Source of the DNA: Bradyrhizobium mercantei
GTDB lineage: Bacteria > Pseudomonadota > Alphaproteobacteria > Rhizobiales > Xanthobacteraceae
DNA: 64,000 bases
NCBI RefSeq assembly: GCF_001982635.1
Contig: NZ_MKFI01000009.1
Coordinates: forward strand, 62,001-126,000
Direction of reading: 5' to 3'
Part shown: positions 36,253 through 45,483 of the stretch, piece by piece
Position numbering within the stretch: the stretch's first letter is position 1
How the letters are laid out: each line of letters starts with the position of its first letter
Made by a program: the position numbers and the translations under genes
The notes under the pieces: model-generated
What the model saw: only the letters and a program-made list of their open reading frames with translations
What the model was told of the DNA's origin: nothing
The model's database searches: none

Positions 36253-38079
36253 ATGACCGATACAAGCGCACAATCATCGGCCGAAGTCGTCGCGTCGGCC
36301 ACTGACGTTTCGCTACTGGATCAGATTCTCGTCGAAACCAAGATTACCCCGCAAGATGAGGGTTACGACCTCGCTCGCCGTGGCGTCGCAGCTTTCGTTA
36401 CCGAACTCATCAAGCCGAATAGAGCCAGTGAGCAGGTCAACAACGCACTGATCGATCGGATGATCGCGGAGATCGACCGCAAGATCTCGGCTCAGCTTGA
36501 CGCCGTGCTGCATACGGACGAGTTCCAGCAGCTCGAGTCGGCCTGGCGGGGGCTGAAGTTCATGGTCGACCGCACCGATTTCCGTCAGAACATCAAGGTT
36601 GAAATTCTCAGCGTCAGCAAGGACGAACTGCTCACCGATTTCGAGGACAGCCCGGAGATCGTCAAGTCCGGCCTGTACAAACACGTCTACAGCGCAGAGT
36701 TCGGCCAGTTCGGCGGCCAGCCCATCGCGGCCATGATATCGGCCTACGAGTTTGGCAGTGGCAGCCAGGACGTGAAGCTCATGCGCTACATGAGTGCAAC
36801 GGCCGCCATGGCACATGCGCCGGTCATTGCATCCGCCGAGCCGGATATGTTCGGCGTCGAACGCCATGAGGAGATCGCAAGTCTGAAGGATCTGCAATCG
36901 ATCTTCGAGGGGCCAAAATACGTCAAGTGGAATTCATTTCGCGAGAGCGAGGACGCTCGCTATCTCGGCTTGACGTTACCGCGTTTCCTGCTGCGCTTGC
37001 CCTATGGGCCGGAAACGGTTCCGGTCAAGGCCTTCAATTATCAGGAGGCCTCCGATGGTGACACCAACAACTATTTGTGGGGCAATGCGGCTTTTGCTTT
37101 CGCGACGCGCCTAACCGAAAGCTTCGCAAAGTATCGCTGGTGTCCGAACATCATCGGCCCGCAATCGGGCGGGGCGGTCGAAAACCTCAATCTACACACC
37201 TATGAGGCGATGGGCCAGTTGCAGAGCAAGGTTCCGACGGAGGTTCTCATCTCCGACAGGCGCGAGTTCGAGCTTGCTGAACAGGGGTTCATCGCGCTGA
37301 CCATGCGCAAGGGCTCTGACAATGCCGCTTTCTTCTCGGCAAACTCTGTTCAGAGGCCGAAATATTTCGGAAACACCCAGGATGGCAAGACGGCCGAACT
37401 CAACTACAAGCTCGGCACCCAGCTGCCTTACACGGCGCTGCCGGACTGGGCGCAAACGCTGGGCATGACGTTCTCGATCATGCTCTGGATGCCGTCCTGG
37501 GGCGGCATGATCAACGGCCTGATGACGCTGTCGGGAGCCTGGGACAAGCTGCGCACCGATCCGGTGCTCCGCATGATGGTGGTGTCGGTGGCGTTCTACG
37601 GCATGTCGACCTTCGAAGGGCCGATGATGTCGATCAAGGTGGTCAATTCGCTGAGCCACTACACCGACTGGACCATTGGCCATGTGCATTCCGGTGCGCT
37701 CGGTTGGGTTGGCTTCGTCTCGTTCGGCGCGCTCTACTGCCTGGTCCCCTGGCTATGGAATCGCCAGCTGTACAGCCTGAAGCTCGCCAACTGGCACTTC
37801 TGGATCTCGACCATCGGCATCGTGCTCTACATCTCCGCGATGTGGGTTTCGGGAATCCTGCAAGGTCTGATGTGGCGGGCCTACACCTCGCTCGGCTTCC
37901 TCGAATACTCCTTCATCGAGTCGGTCGAGGCGATGCATCCCTTCTACATCATCCGTGCAGCCGGCGGCGCCCTGTTTCTGATCGGCGCGCTGATCATGGC
38001 GGTCAATCTCTGGATGACTGTCAATGCCAGCAAAGCCAGCGAAACCGAGGGGGCCGGTGCCCTCCAGCCTGCCGAATAG
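36253..38079 (+). CDS. chimeric gene: TssC N-terminus fused in frame to the C-terminal half of FixN (cbb3 oxidase subunit I)
   Basis: 608 residues. Residues 1 to about 393 are the T6SS sheath large subunit TssC (SAWRGLKFMVDRTDFRQNIKVE near 100; FGGQPIAAMISAYEFG; GGAVENLNLHTYEAMGQLQ). At KLGTQLPYT (codons around 37410-37432) the text changes without a break to ALPDWAQTLGMTFSIMLWMPSWGG, the C-terminal part of CcoN/FixN. That part includes membrane helices, the GHVHSGALGW heme-ligand helix and the MHPFYIIRA region near the end. TssC has lost its last ~100 residues and FixN its first ~60 percent, including the CuB and low-spin heme ligands upstream. Neither activity is expected. It is followed nine bases later by fixO, so it may now just carry transcription into the cbb3 genes. 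Confidence 0.93.
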   Translation: MTDTSAQSSAEVVASATDVSLLDQILVETKITPQDEGYDLARRGVAAFVTELIKPNRASEQVNNALIDRMIAEIDRKISAQLDAVLHTDEFQQLESAWRGLKFMVDRTDFRQNIKVEILSVSKDELLTDFEDSPEIVKSGLYKHVYSAEFGQFGGQPIAAMISAYEFGSGSQDVKLMRYMSATAAMAHAPVIASAEPDMFGVERHEEIASLKDLQSIFEGPKYVKWNSFRESEDARYLGLTLPRFLLRLPYGPETVPVKAFNYQEASDGDTNNYLWGNAAFAFATRLTESFAKYRWCPNIIGPQSGGAVENLNLHTYEAMGQLQSKVPTEVLISDRREFELAEQGFIALTMRKGSDNAAFFSANSVQRPKYFGNTQDGKTAELNYKLGTQLPYTALPDWAQTLGMTFSIMLWMPSWGGMINGLMTLSGAWDKLRTDPVLRMMVVSVAFYGMSTFEGPMMSIKVVNSLSHYTDWTIGHVHSGALGWVGFVSFGALYCLVPWLWNRQLYSLKLANWHFWISTIGIVLYISAMWVSGILQGLMWRAYTSLGFLEYSFIESVEAMHPFYIIRAAGGALFLIGALIMAVNLWMTVNASKASETEGAGALQPAE

Positions 38080-38087
38080 GTCGCCCA

Positions 38088-38822
38088 ATGTCTTTCTGGA
38101 ATCGACACAAGATCTTTGAGAAGAACTCGATCATCCTGATCGCCGGCATTCTCGTCGTCATTGCCATCGGCGGACTGGTCGAGATCACGCCGCTGTTCTA
38201 CCTGAAGAGCACGATCGAAGCGGTCGACGGCGTGCGGCCCTACACGCCGCTGGAGCTCGCCGGCCGCAACATCTATGTCCGCGAGGGCTGCTATCTCTGC
38301 CACTCGCAGATGATCCGGCCGCTGCGCGACGAGGTCGAGCGCTATGGGCACTATTCGCTCGCCGCGGAAAGCATGTACGACCATCCGTTCCAGTGGGGCT
38401 CCAAGCGCACTGGGCCGGATCTCGCGCGTGTCGGCGGCAAATATTCCGACGATTGGCACGTCACTCACCTGATCAATCCGCGGTCGATCGTCCCGCAATC
38501 AGTGATGCCGGGGTACCCGGCGCTCGCGAAGACCGAGATCGATCCAAGTGATATCGCGGCTCATCTGCGGACCAATCGCGCGGTCGGCGTGCCTTATACC
38601 GACGAGCAGATCGCCAACGCGGCCGCCGACCTGAAAGCGCAGACCGATCCCGACAGTGCGGGTTCAGACGCGTTCCAGAAGCGCTATCCGAAGGCCTTGG
38701 TTCGCAACTTCGACGGCAAGCCCGGCAAATCGACCGAACTCGACGCGCTGATCGCCTATTTGCAGATGCTCGGCACGCTCGTCGACTTCAAGCTCTACAA
38801 CGAAAAAGCCAATCTGCGCTGA
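38088..38822 (+). CDS. fixO: cytochrome cbb3 oxidase subunit II
   Basis: 244 residues, membrane-anchored monoheme cytochrome c. One N-terminal helix (SIILIAGILVVIAIGGLVEI), then heme motif C-Y-L-C-H near residue 69 (REGCYLCHSQMIRPLRDE) and a distal Met candidate in QSVMPGYP. It transfers electrons from FixP to FixN in the high-affinity oxidase that supports bacteroid respiration. It is normally cotranscribed with fixN, but here the upstream neighbour is the tssC-fixN chimera. Confidence 0.96.
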   Translation: MSFWNRHKIFEKNSIILIAGILVVIAIGGLVEITPLFYLKSTIEAVDGVRPYTPLELAGRNIYVREGCYLCHSQMIRPLRDEVERYGHYSLAAESMYDHPFQWGSKRTGPDLARVGGKYSDDWHVTHLINPRSIVPQSVMPGYPALAKTEIDPSDIAAHLRTNRAVGVPYTDEQIANAAADLKAQTDPDSAGSDAFQKRYPKALVRNFDGKPGKSTELDALIAYLQMLGTLVDFKLYNEKANLR

Positions 38823-38832
38823 GGGCACCAGC

Positions 38833-38997
38833 ATGAAAGCGATCATTCAAGTCGAGAATTTTGCGTCGAGCCTGGTCGGCACGCTCTGGACCCCCGTCTT
38901 TGTCGGAATCTTCATCGCCATCGTCGCCTACGCGCTTTGGCCCCGCAACAAATCTCTCTTCGATGCCGCAGCCCGGATGCCGCTGCGGGAGGACTGA
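38833..38997 (+). CDS. fixQ: cytochrome cbb3 oxidase subunit FixQ (CcoQ)
   Basis: 54 residues, one membrane helix (LWTPVFVGIFIAIVAYALW), then LWPRNKSLFDAAARMPL, the usual CcoQ tail. ATG 38833 is ten bases after the fixO stop, and the stop is six bases before fixP. It stabilises the cbb3 complex. Confidence 0.93.
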   Translation: MKAIIQVENFASSLVGTLWTPVFVGIFIAIVAYALWPRNKSLFDAAARMPLRED

Positions 38998-39003
38998 CCA
39001 ATC

Positions 39004-39876
39004 ATGAGCGAGCACAACGAGTTCGACCACGTTTCCGGCCGCAGCACGACCGGTCATGAGTGGGACGGCATCAAGGAGCTGAACACGCCGCTGCCGCGCT
39101 GGTGGGTCCTGACATTCTACGCGACGATCATCTGGGCGATCGGATACTGGGTCGTCTATCCGGCCTGGCCGCTGGTCTCGGGCTACACTACCGGCCTGTT
39201 CCACTATTCCACCCGCGCCAGTGTCGCGACCGACCTTACCGATTTGGAGAAGCTGCGTGGCGAGAAGATGGCAGTGCTCGGCAACGCCTCGCTTGCCAAC
39301 ATCGAGAAGGATCCGGCCTTGCTGGCGCTGGCTCGCGCGCGCGGCAAGACCGTGTTTGCCGACAATTGCGCGCCCTGTCACGGCAGCGGCGGCGCCGGCG
39401 CCAAGGGCTTTCCCAACCTGAACGACGATGACTGGCTGTGGGGCGGCTCGCTGGACCAGATCATGCAGACGATCCAATTCGGCGCGCGGTCGGGACACGC
39501 CAAGACGCATGAAGGGCAGATGCTGGCGTTCGGTCGCGACGGCATCCTGAAGAAGGACGAGATCGTGACTGTCGCCAACTATGTGCGCTCGCTGTCTGGC
39601 CTTTCCATCGCGCCGAAGTTCGACGCCACGGCAGGAAAAAAGCTCTTCACCGAGAACTGCACGAGCTGCCACGGCGACAACGGCAAGGGCAATCCGGAAC
39701 TCGGTGCGCCGAACCTGACCGACCAGATCTGGCTCTATGGCTCCGACGAGGAGACGCTGGTCGAGACCATCACCAACGGCCGCGCCGGCGTGATGCCGGC
39801 CTGGGTCGGCCGTCTCGACCCGGTCACCGTCAAGGCGCTGGCAGTCTATGTGCACTCGTTGGGCGGCGGCAAATAG
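39004..39876 (+). CDS. fixP: cytochrome cbb3 oxidase subunit III, diheme cytochrome c
   Basis: 290 residues. One N-terminal membrane helix (WWVLTFYATIIWAIGYWVVYP), then two class I cytochrome c domains with C-A-P-C-H (near residue 123) and C-T-S-C-H (near 218) heme sites. It is the electron entry subunit of cbb3 oxidase, in the periplasm. Full length, with no defect seen. It ends the fixOQP set, and a FixK-type box and fixG follow. Confidence 0.96.
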   Translation: MSEHNEFDHVSGRSTTGHEWDGIKELNTPLPRWWVLTFYATIIWAIGYWVVYPAWPLVSGYTTGLFHYSTRASVATDLTDLEKLRGEKMAVLGNASLANIEKDPALLALARARGKTVFADNCAPCHGSGGAGAKGFPNLNDDDWLWGGSLDQIMQTIQFGARSGHAKTHEGQMLAFGRDGILKKDEIVTVANYVRSLSGLSIAPKFDATAGKKLFTENCTSCHGDNGKGNPELGAPNLTDQIWLYGSDEETLVETITNGRAGVMPAWVGRLDPVTVKALAVYVHSLGGGK

Positions 39877-39903
39877 CTGCCGCCGCGAGGGCGTCCGGGA
39901 TGA

Positions 39904-39917
39904 TTGACCGAGGTCAA
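39904..39917. promoter_or_regulatory. FixK2/FNR-type box before fixG
   Basis: TTGA-CCGAGG-TCAA matches TTGA-N6-TCAA exactly, 56 bases upstream of the fixG ATG. This predicts FixLJ-FixK2 low-oxygen induction of fixGHIS. Confidence 0.78.
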
Positions 39918-39972
39918 ACCCGGACCTGGTGCGGGGATGTAGGTTTCACCGAAAGCCTCATTCGAGCAACCC

Positions 39973-41430
39973 ATGAACAAGCCCGTGTCGCCCGATCAGT
40001 TCATAACCGACGAAGACGGGCCGCTCTACGCACCTCGCAAGAAGGTATACCCGCAGGGCGTCTCCGGCCGCTTCCGCTCGATCAAATGGCGACTAATGGC
40101 TGTCTGCCTCGGCGTCTACTATTTGCTGCCTTTCGTGCGCTGGAATCGCGGCCTCGGTGCGCCCGACCAGGCCGTGCTGATCGATTTTCCCAACCGGCGC
40201 TTCTACTTCTTCTTCATCGAGCTGTGGCCGCAGGAGATCTACTACTTCACCGGCCTTCTGGTGCTCGCAGCGCTCGCCCTGTTTCTGATGAACGCGCTGG
40301 GTGGCCGGATCTGGTGCGGCTATCTCTGTCCGCAGACGGTCTGGACCGATCTGTTCTATGCGGTCGAGCGTCTGGTCGAAGGCGACCGCCGCGCCCAGAT
40401 CAAGGCCGATGCCGGCCCGATGACTGCAAAGCGCGCCGGTCGCCGCATGCTGAAGCATGCGATCTGGCTGATGATCGCCTGGTGGACTGGCGGCGCCTGG
40501 GTGCTTTATTTCGCCGATGCGCCGACCCTGGTTCGCGATCTGGCGACCTTTCAGGCCCCGGCGATCGCCTATGTCTGGATCGCGATCCTGACCGCGTCGA
40601 CCTATCTGCTGGCCGGCTACATGCGCGAGCAGGTCTGCGTCTATATGTGCCCGTGGCCGCGGATCCAGGCCGCGCTGACCGATGAATGGGCGCTCAACGT
40701 CACCTACAAATACGATCGCGGCGAGCCGCGTTGCTCGGTGAAGAAGGCGTTCGACATCCGCGCGCTCGGCGAGAAGGCGGGCGATTGCATCGATTGCAAC
40801 CAGTGCGTCGCCGCGTGTCCGACCGGCATCGACATCCGTGATGGCGCGCAGCTCGACTGCATCCAGTGTGGCCTGTGCATCGATGCCTGCGATGCCGTCA
40901 TGACCAAGGTCAGCCGCAAGACCCGCCTGATTGGATACGACAACGACATCAATGTCCAGCGCCGCATCGCCGGCAAGGAAGAGATCTTCAAGCCGGTTCG
41001 GGCACGGACGGTGGTCTACGCCGGCCTGATCACGGTGGTCTGCGCGGTGATGCTCTACGCTTTGATGTCGCGGACCCTGCTCGACGTCAACGTGCTGCAC
41101 GACCGCAACCCGATCGCGGTGCGGCTCAGCGACGGGGCGACCCACAACGGCTACACGTTGCGATTCCTCAACAAGCGCGGCTTCGATCGTGTGATCGCGA
41201 TCGACGTCGATGGGCCAGCCGAAGCCAAGCTTCACGTCATCGGCGCGGATTCCGTGACGCCGGACCGGCCGATGATCGTCCTTGGCCGCGACACCACCAC
41301 CGAACTGCGTGTGCTGGTGACCGCCCCGTTCGATGAAAGGGCGGAAAAGTCGGTGCCGGTTACATTCCGTATCACTGACATCGGGCTCGGCGAAGTCGCC
41401 TCGGCAACCGACCATTTCGTTCTTCCGTAA
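39973..41430 (+). CDS. fixG: cbb3 oxidase assembly iron-sulfur protein FixG (CcoG)
   Basis: 485 residues, about five membrane spans. Two ferredoxin-type 4Fe-4S motifs sit near residues 270-300 (C-I-D-C-N-Q-C-V-A-A-C-P and C-I-Q-C-G-L-C-I-D-A-C), and conserved CPQTVW and CPWPRIQ segments lie near membrane helices. CcoG is a cupric reductase that supplies Cu(I) for cbb3 assembly. It is followed closely by fixH. Confidence 0.95.
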   Translation: MNKPVSPDQFITDEDGPLYAPRKKVYPQGVSGRFRSIKWRLMAVCLGVYYLLPFVRWNRGLGAPDQAVLIDFPNRRFYFFFIELWPQEIYYFTGLLVLAALALFLMNALGGRIWCGYLCPQTVWTDLFYAVERLVEGDRRAQIKADAGPMTAKRAGRRMLKHAIWLMIAWWTGGAWVLYFADAPTLVRDLATFQAPAIAYVWIAILTASTYLLAGYMREQVCVYMCPWPRIQAALTDEWALNVTYKYDRGEPRCSVKKAFDIRALGEKAGDCIDCNQCVAACPTGIDIRDGAQLDCIQCGLCIDACDAVMTKVSRKTRLIGYDNDINVQRRIAGKEEIFKPVRARTVVYAGLITVVCAVMLYALMSRTLLDVNVLHDRNPIAVRLSDGATHNGYTLRFLNKRGFDRVIAIDVDGPAEAKLHVIGADSVTPDRPMIVLGRDTTTELRVLVTAPFDERAEKSVPVTFRITDIGLGEVASATDHFVLP

Positions 41431-41445
41431 CGGCGAGATTCCATC

Positions 41446-41946
41446 ATGGCAGCCTCAAGTCCAGCCGCGCGGCCCATCACCGGACGTTTCGTCCTGATCA
41501 CGACGATCGCGTTCTTCGCCGTGGTCATCGGCGTCAACGTGGTCATGATGCGGCTTGCCATCACGACGCTGCCGGGCACCGAGGTCGACAGTGCCTACAG
41601 CGCGAGCCTCGCCTATCAGCGCGAGATCGTGGCCGCGCGGCAGCAGAACGAGCGTGACTGGCAGGTCCAGGCGCACATTGATCGGCGACCCAATGGCACT
41701 GCCGCGATCGCGCTCGAGGCGCGCGACCATGCCGGCACGCCCCTGACGGGGATGAGTTTCGTCGCCCGGCTCGAGCGACCGATCGATCGCCGGGCCGATC
41801 GGGCGATCGAGGTCACTGAGGCCGGTCTCGGAAGCTATCGCGGTCGTGCCGAGGGAGTTGCCGCAGGGCAGTGGGACCTTGTGATCGAGGGCGATGCTGA
41901 CGGTCGCCGTATGTTCCTGTCGAAGAACCGCATTGTCCTGAACTGA
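41446..41946 (+). CDS. fixH: FixH family protein
   Basis: 166 residues, one N-terminal membrane helix (FVLITTIAFFAVVIGVNVVMMR) and a periplasmic beta domain ending in MFLSKNRIVL. The motif Y-x-x-S-L-A-Y-Q-R near residue 50 is typical of FixH. It is needed for oxidase maturation, in concert with FixI. Fifteen bases after fixG. Confidence 0.93.
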   Translation: MAASSPAARPITGRFVLITTIAFFAVVIGVNVVMMRLAITTLPGTEVDSAYSASLAYQREIVAARQQNERDWQVQAHIDRRPNGTAAIALEARDHAGTPLTGMSFVARLERPIDRRADRAIEVTEAGLGSYRGRAEGVAAGQWDLVIEGDADGRRMFLSKNRIVLN

Positions 41947-41957
41947 AGGCGCGCCGC

Positions 41958-44144
41958 ATGCACGCGGATATCGATTTCTCGCATTATTTGAAGAACACCG
42001 GAGCCGGGCTCGTCCATCTCGATCTCGCGGTCGAGGGCATCAACTGCGCAGGCTGCATGGCCAAGATCGAGCGCAACCTCTCGAACATTCCCGACGTCAC
42101 CTCAGCCCGCGTCAACCTCACCGACAGCCGTCTGGCGCTGGAATGGAAGGCAGGCACCCTCGAACCGGCGCTGTTCGTGAGCCGGCTCGCTGAACTCGGC
42201 TACAAGGCCTATCCGTTCGAGCGGGATGATGCCGAAACGCTGGAAGCGCAGCGAGCCCAGGGGCTGTTACGCCGGCTGGGCGTTGCCGCCTTTGCTGCCA
42301 TGAACGTGATGATGCTGTCGATCCCGGTGTGGTCCGGCAACGTTTCGGACATGTTGCCGGAGCAGCGCGACTTCTTCCACTGGCTGTCGGCGCTGATCGT
42401 GCTGCCGGCTGCGGCCTATTCGGCTCAGCCTTTCTTCTCGTCGGCGCTGTCAGCGCTGCGAGCGCGCGGTGTCAATATGGACGTGCCGATCAGTATCGGC
42501 ATCGTGCTGGCCTTGGCGACCTCGGTGATCGAGACGATTAATCACGCCGAACACGCCTATTTCGATGCGGCGATCATGCTGATCGCATTCCTGCTCGCCG
42601 GCCGTTACCTCGACCAGAACATGCGGCGGCGCACCCGCGCCTTTGCCGGCAACCTCGCGGCCCTGAAGGCGGAGACCGCGACGAAATTCATCAGTCCAAC
42701 CGAGATCCGCACCGTCCCGGCAGCCGCGATCCGGCCGGGCGACATCGTGCTGCTGCGGCCCGGCGAGCGATGCGCGGTCGATGGCAATGTGATCGAGGGG
42801 CGCTCCGAGGTCGATCAGAGCCTGATCACGGGCGAAACCTTGCCGGCAATGGTCACGCCCGGCAGCGCCGTGTTCGCCGGCACGCTGGTTCGGTCCGGCA
42901 CGTTGCGTGTTCGGGCGTCTGCGGCCTCGGGCGGTACGTTGCTCGACGAGATTTCGCGGCTGCTCGATCACGCACTGCAGGCGCGCTCGCGCTATTTGCG
43001 GCTCGCCGAGCGGGCATCAAGGCTCTATGCCCCAGTCGTACACGCGACCGCATTGCTCACGATGCTGGGCTGGCTGGCCTATGGCGCGAGTTTTCATGAC
43101 TCGATCGTGACGGCGATCGCGGTCCTGATCATCACCTGTCCCTGCGCGCTGGGTCTGGCCATTCCAGCCGTGCAGACTGTGGCGTCCGGCGCACTGTTTG
43201 GTTCGGGCGTGCTGCTCAATGCCGGCGACGCGATCGAGCGCGTCGCGGAGATCGATCGGGTGATCTTGGACAAGACGGGCACGTTGACGCTGCCTGAGCT
43301 CGATGTCGCGAACCTCGCAGAGATCCCGGACGATGTTGTTAGGCTCGCGGGCCGGTTGGCTCTCTCGAGCCGGCACCCCGTGGCTGCCGCAGTGGCGCGC
43401 TATGCGGGAGCGGCCTCACCACTCCCCGACATCCAGGAGGAGCCGGGCCAAGGCGTCCATGGTCTTCACGAGGGCCGTCCGATACGTCTGGGCCGCCCGT
43501 CATTCTGCGGCGCGGACGACCTCGCCAACGAGATTCTGTGCCGCGATCCGGAAGCCTCGGTCGTCGCGTTCAGCCATGGCGACAGCCGATATGCCTTCGC
43601 GGTTCGGCAAAGGCTGCGGCCGGATGCGGCCGAGGTGGTGGCCGGGTTGGCGCGCATGGGTGTCGCCGTCGAGATCGTGTCCGGGGATCGCGAGCCAGCG
43701 GTTCGGCTCGCGGCCGAGCAGCTTGGGGTGCATGAATGGCGAGCCGGGGTCTCGCCGGTCGACAAGATTGCCCGGCTCGAGGAATTGGCGCGTCAAGGCT
43801 GCAAGGTGCTGATGGTCGGCGACGGCTTGAACGATGCTCCGGCATTGGCCGCGGCGCACGCCTCGATGTCGCCCGTTACGGCAACGCATCTGAGCCGGGC
43901 GGTCGCCGATGCCGTTTTCCTCGGCGAGCGCCTCGCGCCGGTGCTGGCGGAGGTCAAGGTGTCCCGCAGGGCGCTGCGGCTCATGAGGCAGAATCTCTGG
44001 CTGGCCGTGATCTACAACGTGCTGGCCGTGCCGATCGCGATCGCCGGCCTGGTCACGCCGCTGATCGCCGCGGCGGCCATGTCGGGTTCGTCGATCATCG
44101 TGATGCTCAACGCATTGAGGGCGCGAGCGCGGGAGGCGGTCTGA
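41958..44144 (+). CDS. fixI: copper-transporting P-type ATPase FixI (CcoI)
   Basis: 728 residues. An N-terminal metal-binding domain with C-x2-C (GINCAGCMAK near 26), eight membrane helices, the transport motif C-P-C-A-L near 395, the phosphorylation site DKTGTLT near 437, and the hinge VGDGLNDAPALAAA near 620. It exports Cu needed to load the binuclear centre of cbb3 oxidase. The stop overlaps the fixS ATG. Confidence 0.96.
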   Translation: MHADIDFSHYLKNTGAGLVHLDLAVEGINCAGCMAKIERNLSNIPDVTSARVNLTDSRLALEWKAGTLEPALFVSRLAELGYKAYPFERDDAETLEAQRAQGLLRRLGVAAFAAMNVMMLSIPVWSGNVSDMLPEQRDFFHWLSALIVLPAAAYSAQPFFSSALSALRARGVNMDVPISIGIVLALATSVIETINHAEHAYFDAAIMLIAFLLAGRYLDQNMRRRTRAFAGNLAALKAETATKFISPTEIRTVPAAAIRPGDIVLLRPGERCAVDGNVIEGRSEVDQSLITGETLPAMVTPGSAVFAGTLVRSGTLRVRASAASGGTLLDEISRLLDHALQARSRYLRLAERASRLYAPVVHATALLTMLGWLAYGASFHDSIVTAIAVLIITCPCALGLAIPAVQTVASGALFGSGVLLNAGDAIERVAEIDRVILDKTGTLTLPELDVANLAEIPDDVVRLAGRLALSSRHPVAAAVARYAGAASPLPDIQEEPGQGVHGLHEGRPIRLGRPSFCGADDLANEILCRDPEASVVAFSHGDSRYAFAVRQRLRPDAAEVVAGLARMGVAVEIVSGDREPAVRLAAEQLGVHEWRAGVSPVDKIARLEELARQGCKVLMVGDGLNDAPALAAAHASMSPVTATHLSRAVADAVFLGERLAPVLAEVKVSRRALRLMRQNLWLAVIYNVLAVPIAIAGLVTPLIAAAAMSGSSIIVMLNALRARAREAV

Positions 44145-44311
44145 TGGAAGTTTTGATCATCCTGGTACCGCTTGCTCTCTCGCTCGGCTTTGTCGGCCTT
44201 CTCGGCTTCCTCTGGTCGTTGAAGAGCGGACAATATGACGATCTCGATGGTGCAGCCTGGCGCGCCATCGCGGACGACGAGCCGGTCAGCGATCACCGCG
44301 GATCCAAATAG
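44144..44311 (+). CDS. fixS: cbb3 oxidase maturation protein FixS (CcoS)
   Basis: 55 residues. One membrane helix (LIILVPLALSLGFVGLLGFLW) followed by SLKSGQYDDLDGAAWRAI, the standard CcoS sequence. ATG 44144 overlaps the fixI stop. The last gene of the operon; its end overlaps the convergent small gene by 19 bases. Confidence 0.93.
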   Translation: MEVLIILVPLALSLGFVGLLGFLWSLKSGQYDDLDGAAWRAIADDEPVSDHRGSK

Positions 44312-44466
44312 TGAAAATACACCAATGAGGCCGCGGATGCGATGGTCAGCGCCGTGCAGACGACTGCCAGAATCAATGTCCAGTCGGTTCGCCTGCCGGA
44401 TCGTGCGGCACGCGGCCGCAAGATCAGGACAGAAACCAGCCTGCTGATGGAGGCGAGCCGTGCCAT
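44293..44466 (-). CDS. small single-span membrane protein
   Basis: 57 residues from ATG 44466, two bases after the stop of the preceding minus-strand gene. A basic N-terminus (LILRPRAARSGRRTD) precedes one membrane helix (LILAVVCTALTIASAASLVYF). Convergent with fixS. Function unknown; gene order suggests a two-gene unit. Confidence 0.5.
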   Translation of the reverse strand: MARLASISRLVSVLILRPRAARSGRRTDWTLILAVVCTALTIASAASLVYFHYLDPR

Positions 44467-44468
44467 GG

Positions 44469-44714
44469 TCAGCAACAGCTCATCGGCGGCACATCGGGCT
44501 GCCAGTAGCGCCAGTGTGTCGGCGCCGTCGCCACCGGTTGCATCGTGCCCAAATCGAACCAGCCCTCCGCGCGTCGGACGCAGGGGAAGCCCAGCGGATG
44601 TTGTTCGTCGTCGATCACGGCCAGCTCGATCGCACAGTCGAACGGAGCTGACGCGACGTCCCGCCATCCCAACAGGATTAGCCGGCGAAACCACGAGGTG
44701 AATGCTCGACGCAT
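44469..44714 (-). CDS. hypothetical protein of a family common in Bradyrhizobium
   Basis: 81 residues from ATG 44714, opening RRAFTSWFRRLIL. The pattern APFDCAIELAVIDDEQHPLGFPC followed by GWFDLGTMQ and PTHWRYW is a known small conserved module. Cytoplasmic, no catalytic motif assignable. The frame is open to 44828. Confidence 0.65.
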   Translation of the reverse strand: MRRAFTSWFRRLILLGWRDVASAPFDCAIELAVIDDEQHPLGFPCVRRAEGWFDLGTMQPVATAPTHWRYWQPDVPPMSCC

Positions 44715-45483
44715 GCGGTTCGGATTGCTTGATAAGCGACGGCCCGATCGTCGCACATAGGGAGGTCGACATTGTTGATGTAGCTCAACCTTGCACCACT
44801 TGGATGCCATCGCCTGTAGCCGAAACAATAGGTTCCGACGTACATGAATGAAACCGCTTAACTCGGCGCACGATCAAACGGGCCTAGATTGGGTAGGGGC
44901 CGGTCCGCCTACCGCCCCGTCGGCGGTGTGCCGCTATGATCTTCGCGAGACTTCTCGCCGTGATGTGCCGTGTCGAGGCTGAGGTGATGCTGCCTCCACA
45001 CCCAAAGATCGCGCTCACGTGTTCCGGCATCCAGGACAATCTCGCCGGCAAGATGAAGGAACTCGCCACCCGGTCTGGACTTTCGGCAATGTTAGGGCGT
45101 CAGCAAGCTGTCAGCCCCCCTCATATGACAGGCGAATCTAGAAATATGCGTGCGAGAGGTCTCGAAAGGATTGAAACGCACGTAGCGTCAGGTTGTAGGC
45201 TCTTGAGCCGGCGGCTAACGAGCAACAAAAGAGTGCGAATGTCCCAAGTCTTAGGCTCAGTAGGATGAGTGGCCTCGTTGGGGAATACTGTGGAGTCGTT
45301 GATCGACTTCGTATCCACACGCGATGGCCCGCTGGAGACCGTTGGCGACCTTCATCCGGCAGAGCAGGACAGACCAGATTTAAGCAGATTGGCTGATCGC
45401 TTTCGCTTGGGACGAGAGGTGACGCCGCCGCTAACCTTTGCGTCCGTCATGATCTCCGTGGAGCGGACCGTCTAAGGATCTCA
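44715..45483. other. 769-base gap
   Basis: No supported gene. A minus-strand frame at 44884-45069 (tail AHRRRGGRRTGPYPI) is possible but unconfirmed. Confidence 0.4.

Noticed and set aside
44884..45069. Minus-strand frame of 61 codons ending RRRGGRRTGPYPI
   Set aside because: No ribosome site and no recognised family; possible but unsupported.
45085..45115. tts-like string GTCAGCAAGCTGTCAGC followed by CCTCATA
   Set aside because: Centre does not match TTnTCG and no effector-like ORF follows.
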